From positions 4,836,001-4,900,000 of the forward strand of contig NZ_VIVK01000001.1 in assembly GCF_007828865.1 (NCBI RefSeq): a DNA stretch of 64,000 nucleotides, read 5' to 3'. The notes under the pieces are model-generated. The model ran no database searches and was not told where the DNA came from. It saw only the letters and a program-made list of their open reading frames with translations. The translations under genes were made by a program, and so were the position numbers. The DNA comes from Kribbella amoyensis. GTDB lineage: Bacteria > Actinomycetota > Actinomycetes > Propionibacteriales > Kribbellaceae. The stretch's first letter is position 1. The number at the start of each line of letters is the position of its first letter. Positions 59,498 through 64,000 of this stretch are shown here, in pieces.

Positions 59498-60244
59498 ATG
59501 GTCGACCGACGACGCCGATCGGTGCGTACCGCGCTGGTCGCGGAGGCGTTGCGGGTGGCTCTGGCCGGTCGGGCGCAGACCGATCCGGCCGGCGGGCTGG
59601 ACATCGTCGACCTCGGCGGTGGGACCGGCGGATTCGCGGTGCCGTTGGCGGTCGAGGGGCATCGGGTGACCGTGGTCGACCCGAGTCCGGACGCGCTGGC
59701 TTCGCTGGAGCGGCGGGCCCGGGACGAAGGGGTCAGCGAGCTGGTTCGCGGCGTCCAGGGTGACGCTGCTGAGCTGCCTGGGCTCGCGGGGAAGGCCACC
59801 GCGGACGCGGTCCTGTGCCACGGCGTGCTCGAGGTCGTCGACGATCCCGCGCAGGCGTTGCTCGCGATGGCGTCGGTCCTGCGGGAGGGTGGTGTGCTCA
59901 GCCTCTTGGTTGCTCAGCGCAACGCGGTGGTCCTGGCGAGGGCCCTGGCCGGGCACCTGGCCGAGGCGAGGGTCGCACTGCAGGACCCCGAGGGTCGCTG
60001 GGGGGCGGCCGACCCGATGCCGCGGCGTTTCGACGAGGCGGGGATCACCGGTGAGCTGGCCGAGGCCGGGTTCGACGTGCGGACAGTGCACGGGGTCCGG
60101 ACGTTCGCCGACCTGGTGCCGGCCGCGTTCGTGGATTCCGAGCCGCGCGCGGGGGAGGCGCTCGCCGAGCTGGAACGCGCCGCCAGCGAGCACCCGGCGT
60201 TCCGCGCCATCGCCACCCAGCTCCACATCCTCGCCACTCGCTGA
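59498..60244 (+). CDS. class I SAM-dependent methyltransferase
   Basis: This 248-residue protein has a Rossmann methyltransferase core: motif I VDLGGGTGGFAVPLA, the acidic end of strand 2 in VTVVDPSP, and motif-IV-like ADAVLCHGVLEVVDDP, with VLREGGVLSLLVA after it. The C-terminal 90 residues hold a helical cap. It resembles SmtA/CmoA-like and UbiE-like enzymes; the substrate is unknown. The ATG has GAGGAGG 9 bases upstream, which decides it over an earlier start. The following 60302-60323 inverted repeat (ACCTGTG...CACAGGT) may end its transcript. Confidence 0.88.
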   Translation: MVDRRRRSVRTALVAEALRVALAGRAQTDPAGGLDIVDLGGGTGGFAVPLAVEGHRVTVVDPSPDALASLERRARDEGVSELVRGVQGDAAELPGLAGKATADAVLCHGVLEVVDDPAQALLAMASVLREGGVLSLLVAQRNAVVLARALAGHLAEARVALQDPEGRWGAADPMPRRFDEAGITGELAEAGFDVRTVHGVRTFADLVPAAFVDSEPRAGEALAELERAASEHPAFRAIATQLHILATR

Positions 60245-60574
60245 CGCCCGGATCCTCGGCCCTCCGTGGTCGCGGATCCGCGGGTCGGTTCGGGCGCACC
60301 GACCTGTGGGATCGCTCACAGGTGCTGCAAAGTCCTGTTGTCACAGTGCGTGCGTGGTTCCCGGACGCGGGCCCGGATCCACCGCTCCGAAGCGGCCGAT
60401 TTCGGTTCTTTCAGGCGGGGCTCTTGGGGGATCGGGGGTGCAGGGCGCATGATTACAGCGCGGAGTTGTGGGACCGTGACGCGCGGGACAGGCGGTCAGG
60501 GTTTCGTGGACCGCACCCGCGTCCTAGACTGGACTCGGCCTATCGAGATCGCGCTCACCATGGAGGGATCGACG
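60245..60574. other. 330-bp intergenic region
   Basis: No gene is supported here. A 7-8-7 inverted repeat, ACCTGTG...CACAGGT (60302-60308 and 60317-60323), follows the methyltransferase gene and could be a terminator or operator. Near the right end, TAGACT at about 60526-60531 is a plausible -10 element for the DUF3040 gene, with no convincing -35. GGAGGGA at 60562-60568 is the ribosome site for the GTG start at 60575. Confidence 0.5.
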
Positions 60575-60982
60575 GTGCCCCTCTCGGAAGAAGAGCAGCG
60601 CCAGTTCGAGCAGCTCGAACGAGCCCTCGCTGCGGAAGACCCGAAGTTCGTCTCCGCCATGCGAGGGACCAATGTGCGCTTGTACTACAAGCGCCGGGCA
60701 GTTCTTGCCGGCGTTGGATTCGTGCTGGGCATCGGCATCCTGATGGCCGGCGCGATCATCCCGAACACCATCATCGGAGTCATCGGCTTCGTGGTGATGG
60801 TCGCCTGCCTGTACATCGCGGCGCTGAGCATGAAGCGGATCAGCCACGCGGGTGATGGCGACGACGCGCCCGCCCCTCCGCCGCCGCCGACCAAGCGGCA
60901 CCGGACCAAACACGACTCCTCCGGGAGCTTCATGGAGCGGATGGAAGACCGCTGGCGTCGTCGTCGCGACGAAGACCTCTGA
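60575..60982 (+). CDS. DUF3040 family membrane protein
   Basis: This 135-residue protein is a typical DUF3040 member, a family restricted to actinobacteria. It starts PLSEEEQRQFEQLERALAAEDPKF, then has two hydrophobic segments (VLAGVGFVLGIGILMAGAII and IIGVIGFVVMVACLYIAAL) and a charged C-terminal tail (PPTKRHRTKHDSSGSFMERMEDRWRRRRDEDL). Function is unknown; it often lies near the cell-division gene cluster in relatives. The GTG start is chosen over an ATG 15 bases upstream, because GGAGGGA lies 6-7 bases before it and it matches the family N-terminus. Confidence 0.92.
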   Translation: MPLSEEEQRQFEQLERALAAEDPKFVSAMRGTNVRLYYKRRAVLAGVGFVLGIGILMAGAIIPNTIIGVIGFVVMVACLYIAALSMKRISHAGDGDDAPAPPPPPTKRHRTKHDSSGSFMERMEDRWRRRRDEDL

Positions 60983-61012
60983 GCGCGCCCTAGGCCGACT
61001 TCGAGTCACTCC

Positions 61013-61046
61013 GAACCACACCCGCGCCCCGCGCCGGGTGTGGTTC
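61013..61046 (+). terminator. hairpin terminator after the DUF3040 gene
   Basis: A perfect 12-bp stem, GAACCACACCCG (61013-61024) and its complement (61035-61046), with a 10-base G/C loop lies 30 bases after the stop. It is followed by TGGTTTCCCC, so the U-run is weak, as is usual in this genome. The 239 bases to the next gene otherwise hold nothing I can identify except its promoter region. Confidence 0.78.
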
Positions 61047-61221
61047 TGGTTTCCCCGCGGACCGCGTGCGGGCCGCCGCTGGCCCTGATCGGATTCCGCG
61101 CGGCCTGAGGTGAACGGCACGCCGACACCCCAGCTGAACCGGTGCCCGCTGCCGTTGGGGGTGTCGGCGTGGTGGCTGTGGGTACCGGAAGGTCTCACGC
61201 AGAGCTGGTTAGGAGCCGCGC

Positions 61222-61737
61222 ATGAGTATCGGGGTTGGCATCTTCCTGATTGCCGCTGGGGCGATTCTCGCCTTCGGAATCCGGGACACGTCCAGCACAG
61301 TCAACCTGACCGTGGTGGGAGTGGTGATCATGCTGGCCGGTGCCGCGGGGATCTGGTTGTCGTACCACCTCACCAACGCCAAGCGCCGGGTTCGGAACAG
61401 CGCGATCGATCCCGCCGTCGAGGAGGAGTACCGCATCGTCGAGGACGACCTCGCCACCGAGACGCGTCCGGTGGAGCCGAAGCAGACGCCCGTCACCGAA
61501 CGACCGGTCACCGACAAACCTGCCGTTGAGCAACCCGCCACCGAGCAACGTGCCGCCGAGCAGCGCGTTGCCGAGCAGCCGGTCGCCGAAGAGACGGCCG
61601 TCGAGCGCACCGTCGTCGAGGGCGGTCCGAGCGAGGAGTACAGCGAAGAAGTGTCCGCGGACGCGCGCACCATCGACCTGGACCCGACGGCGAGTGGCCT
61701 GCCGGAGCACCCGGTCCGTCGCCGCGTCCGTCGCTGA
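61222..61737 (+). CDS. DUF6458 family membrane protein with acidic repeat tail
   Basis: This 171-residue protein starts SIGVGIFLIAAGAILAFGIRD and has two membrane segments (the second VNLTVVGVVIMLAGAAGIWLSY), as in DUF6458 proteins. The C-terminal 110 residues are a low-complexity tail of degenerate repeats such as PVTERPVTDKPAVEQPATEQ and RAAEQRVAEQPVAEE, ending in a basic RRRVRR. The repeats look like recent slippage expansion. Function unknown. A bidirectional terminator follows. GTTAGGAG precedes the ATG. Confidence 0.85.
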   Translation: MSIGVGIFLIAAGAILAFGIRDTSSTVNLTVVGVVIMLAGAAGIWLSYHLTNAKRRVRNSAIDPAVEEEYRIVEDDLATETRPVEPKQTPVTERPVTDKPAVEQPATEQRAAEQRVAEQPVAEETAVERTVVEGGPSEEYSEEVSADARTIDLDPTASGLPEHPVRRRVRR

Positions 61738-61782
61738 CCGAGGAGCACAGCACCAACAGACCCAAGAGCACAGGGCCAGCAG

Positions 61783-61826
61783 AAAGGCTCCGGTCTCCCG
61801 CGAACCAGCGGGGGACCGGAGCCTTT
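61783..61826. terminator. bidirectional terminator between convergent genes
   Basis: A 19-bp stem (AAAGGCTCCGGTCTCCCGC, 61783-61801, pairing with 61808-61826) has a single G-U or mismatched position and a 6-base loop. It lies between the DUF6458 stop and the transglutaminase-like protein stop. The outer AAA/TTT pairs give a short U-run on both strands, so it should terminate from either side. Confidence 0.88.
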
Positions 61827-61835
61827 CAAAATGAC

Positions 61836-64000
61836 CTAGTTCGCTTCGCCTCGGCGGGATCGGGGGAGCAGTGTCGAACGCAACCGCGCGAGCAACAGAT
61901 CGAAGTCGTCCAGCAGATCCGTCGCCTCGGCGCTGCCCCGGTTGAGGTACCACCGCCACGACGGCGGCAACACCGTCGCCCGGATCCGGGCCAGCACCTT
62001 CGCCTGGCTCCACAACGCCTTGTGGACGTCGCGCGCCTCGGACCGCAGATCAATCGAGCTGTCATCCGCCAACCCGGCGTACCGCACCGCCTCCAGCCCG
62101 CGCGCGAGCCGGCGAGCCTGCGGCCGGACATCCTCGGGGAGCCGCTCGTCCAGCCAGTCACCGAGCTGCCGTGGCGTCGAACTGTCCGACCAGTCCAGCC
62201 GCAGGTCCCGGGCGGTGTCGCGGATCTCCGCCCACAGTCCCTCGACGCCGAGCCGCCCTGGTTCGCGGGCGAACCGCTTACGCCGGGTCAGGGCGCGGAC
62301 CAGCCAGGGGATCGACAGCAGGATGAGGACGGCCGCCGCTCCGGCGATGATCTTGTTGCCGCCGTTGGTGAACCAGTTCCCCGGGTCGACGACCGCGACG
62401 CCGTTGTCGTCCGGCAGGTTGCGGTCCTGGTTCGGCCGGCTGATGTCCGGCTCCTCGGACTGGGTCGGCGTCGTCGGCGCGGTGCTGGGACCGGAGGTCG
62501 GCGAGGTCGGGGACGGCGCCGCCTGCTCGGTCCAGCTCGGCGTGGACGCGACCCGCGCCGACGGGGTGGGCTCGAACCGGATCCAGCCGATCCCGGTGAA
62601 GTACAGCTCCGGCCACGCGTGCATGTCGTGCATCCGGACGATGTGCTGGCCGTTCTTGCCGGCCTGCCCGGGGAGGAACCCGATCCCGACCCGCGCCGGG
62701 ATCCCGAGCGTCCGGGCCATCAGCGCCATCCCGGTCGCGAACTGCTCGCAGTACCCGGTCTTGTTCTCGAACAGGAACGCGTTCAGCGCCCGCATCCCGC
62801 TCGTGCTGTCGGTGTCGGTGCTGTACGTGAAGTCGCCGTTGCGGAACCAGTTCTGCAGCAGTACGGCCTGGCCGAACCGGTTGCCCTTGGCATCGGCCGT
62901 CACCTCGGCGGCGAGCGCCTTGATCCGCTCCGGGGTGCTCCGCGGCACCTCGCTGGTGTACTGGTCCGGCTCGGCCGACGGGATCGTGTCCCGCAGTTGC
63001 TCGGGCGTCGGGTTCAGCTCGTAGAAGTGCAGCGTGTAGTCCTTGCCGGCGACGCCGCGACCGTTCCGGGACACCACGTCGAGCGCGCCCGGGTCGAACT
63101 GCCACTGGTCCTTCAGCGAGATGTTGCGCAACGGGTACGGCGCGGGCGCGAACTGGGACCGGAAGTTCCGGGTCACCTCGACCTTCACCTTGCTGCTCTG
63201 CACCTTGCTCAGGTCACCCGTGTACCCCGGGGGCGGGGTCAGGTCGTCGTTGGTGATCTTGCGGCCCTCGGGACGCGGCGACAGCTGCCAGGTCCGGCCG
63301 TCGAACATGTCGAGCGCGGTGAGCCGCAGGTACATGCCGCCGGGCGGTCCGCCGGTGTACGTCAGCGCGGTCACGTTGTCGCCGCGCTTCAGGTTCTTGC
63401 CCATGTCCAGCATCGGGTTCGCCGAGGAGATCGACGCACCGATCCCGGACCCGGACCCGCCACCGGCCAGACCGTTGCCCACGACACCCTCCGGCAACGC
63501 GGGCAGCAAGGCCGGCAGCACCGCGGCCAGCGCGACCACACTGAGACCGATCCGGCGGCCCGCCTGACCGAGCGCGGACGCCTCGATCGGCTCGGCCGCG
63601 TCCAGGTGCGAGACCCCGGAGATCCGCCGGCCCCAGCGGCTCAGCCTGGTCCGGCCCTCGGCCGCCAGCAGCACGATGTACCCGACGGCCGGCGGGATGA
63701 AGAGGAGCGCGGGCAGTCCGCCGTGCACGGTCGCGGCCGGCACGGTGTACATGGTGAGCAGCAGCAGCCCGGCCCACGCGGCCTGCCGGAGCTGGACCGC
63801 GATCAGATGGATCAGCAGCCCGGTCGCCGCGATGACGGATGCGGCGAAGAGCGTCAGGTGTTCGTCCGGCGGCAGCGGTGCGCTGAAGCGGTTGATCGCG
63901 TCCAGCGCGTCGACCATCTGCTGGTTGAACGCGAGTGCCGTGTCCGTCCACGGCACGATCCCGAACTTCAGCGTCTCGGAGAGAAAGAACAGCGAGAGCA
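61836..64000 (-). CDS. transglutaminase-like membrane protein (TgpA type), N-terminus beyond window
   Basis: The frame is open at the right edge, so the protein is at least 721 residues and its start is not visible. The first part has several membrane segments (LTLFAASVIAATGLLIHLIAVQL, AAWAGLLLLTMYTVP, LLFIPPAVGYIVLLA and IGLSVVALAAVLPALLPAL). A central exported region leads to a transglutaminase/protease-like core with catalytic Cys in KTGYCEQFATGMALMA and His in MHDMHAWPELYF. A Pro/Ser/Thr-rich spacer, another membrane segment and a C-terminal DUF4129-like cytoplasmic domain follow. Such proteins usually sit with MoxR ATPase and DUF58 genes, which would lie upstream, outside the window. Confidence 0.92.
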   Translation of the reverse strand, partial: LSLFFLSETLKFGIVPWTDTALAFNQQMVDALDAINRFSAPLPPDEHLTLFAASVIAATGLLIHLIAVQLRQAAWAGLLLLTMYTVPAATVHGGLPALLFIPPAVGYIVLLAAEGRTRLSRWGRRISGVSHLDAAEPIEASALGQAGRRIGLSVVALAAVLPALLPALPEGVVGNGLAGGGSGSGIGASISSANPMLDMGKNLKRGDNVTALTYTGGPPGGMYLRLTALDMFDGRTWQLSPRPEGRKITNDDLTPPPGYTGDLSKVQSSKVKVEVTRNFRSQFAPAPYPLRNISLKDQWQFDPGALDVVSRNGRGVAGKDYTLHFYELNPTPEQLRDTIPSAEPDQYTSEVPRSTPERIKALAAEVTADAKGNRFGQAVLLQNWFRNGDFTYSTDTDSTSGMRALNAFLFENKTGYCEQFATGMALMARTLGIPARVGIGFLPGQAGKNGQHIVRMHDMHAWPELYFTGIGWIRFEPTPSARVASTPSWTEQAAPSPTSPTSGPSTAPTTPTQSEEPDISRPNQDRNLPDDNGVAVVDPGNWFTNGGNKIIAGAAAVLILLSIPWLVRALTRRKRFAREPGRLGVEGLWAEIRDTARDLRLDWSDSSTPRQLGDWLDERLPEDVRPQARRLARGLEAVRYAGLADDSSIDLRSEARDVHKALWSQAKVLARIRATVLPPSWRWYLNRGSAEATDLLDDFDLLLARLRSTLLPRSRRGEAN

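Overview
The window is high-GC DNA with very strong G/C bias at third codon positions, frequent GTG and TTG starts, and many 4-base stop/start overlaps. Together with families typical of actinobacteria (HelR-like helicase, SigE-family sigma factor, DUF3040, DUF6458, SAV_6107-type HEPN protein, PASTA kinase, class II DAHP synthase, ABC sugar importers without their own ATPase), this points to a soil actinomycete. The mix of glycan-utilisation loci and housekeeping genes resembles Kribbella or another Propionibacteriales member; that placement is inference. Almost all of the sequence is coding. I see no CRISPR array, insertion sequence, rRNA or intact tRNA.

Layout. (1) 1-2.9 kb: two tandem ROK sugar kinases, the first cut by the left edge, then an EEP-fold nuclease/phosphatase. 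(2) 2.9-12 kb: an alpha-L-fucoside locus. L-fuconate dehydratase, a GntR/FadR regulator and a PhyH dioxygenase run leftwards; a GH95 alpha-L-fucosidase, two ABC permeases and a solute-binding lipoprotein run rightwards. The binding-protein gene carries an apparent one-base frameshift. (3) 12-25 kb: mostly housekeeping genes: crotonase, VOC protein, TIGR00300 ornithine-related enzyme, esterase, PlsC acyltransferase, DUF2237, class II DAHP synthase, threonine aldolase, a divergent PRPP synthetase, a GAF-ANTAR regulator, and a roughly 1040-residue exported propeller-amidohydrolase. (4) 25-29 kb: a GH172 gene and a GH15-like gene face each other across a striking nested hairpin, followed by an EamA transporter. 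(5) 29-40 kb: a PASTA Ser/Thr kinase and a LysM transglycosylase; thiamine genes thiG-thiS-thiO divergent from thiE; a lipoprotein RNase Sa-like ribonuclease with its barstar in the thiE operon; a DUF2071 protein, a small HTH protein, polyprenyl diphosphate synthase, MTHFR and a SixA phosphatase. (6) 40-46.6 kb: HelR-like helicase, carotenoid-desaturase-like oxidoreductase, DUF4126 membrane protein, and a secreted amidase. (7) 46.7-53.3 kb: an arabinoside-utilisation locus with a LacI regulator, ABC importer, propeller glycosidase and GH51 arabinofuranosidase, tightly overlapping. (8) 53.3-64 kb: nucleotidyltransferase-fold proteins, a YbaK deacylase, a DM13 protein, an SOS-box-controlled DUF6504/HEPN pair, a SigE-family sigma factor with a membrane partner, a methyltransferase, DUF3040 and DUF6458 proteins, and a transglutaminase-like membrane protein that runs off the right edge.

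How it fits together. Two carbohydrate modules (fucoside and arabinoside) follow one plan: a local regulator, a binding lipoprotein, two permeases and dedicated glycosidases, with no ATPase subunit, so both probably borrow a shared MsiK-type ATPase encoded elsewhere. The ROK kinases would feed hexoses into central metabolism. The core between about 16 and 40 kb (plsC, DAHP synthase, PASTA kinase, thi genes, polyprenyl synthase, metF) looks like an ancestral actinobacterial neighbourhood with insertions. No clearly unprecedented system is visible. The most distinctive items are the surface-tethered ribonuclease/barstar pair in a thiamine operon, the LexA-type box ahead of the DUF6504/HEPN pair, the frameshifted fucoside-binding protein, and several strong inverted repeats with no assigned role.
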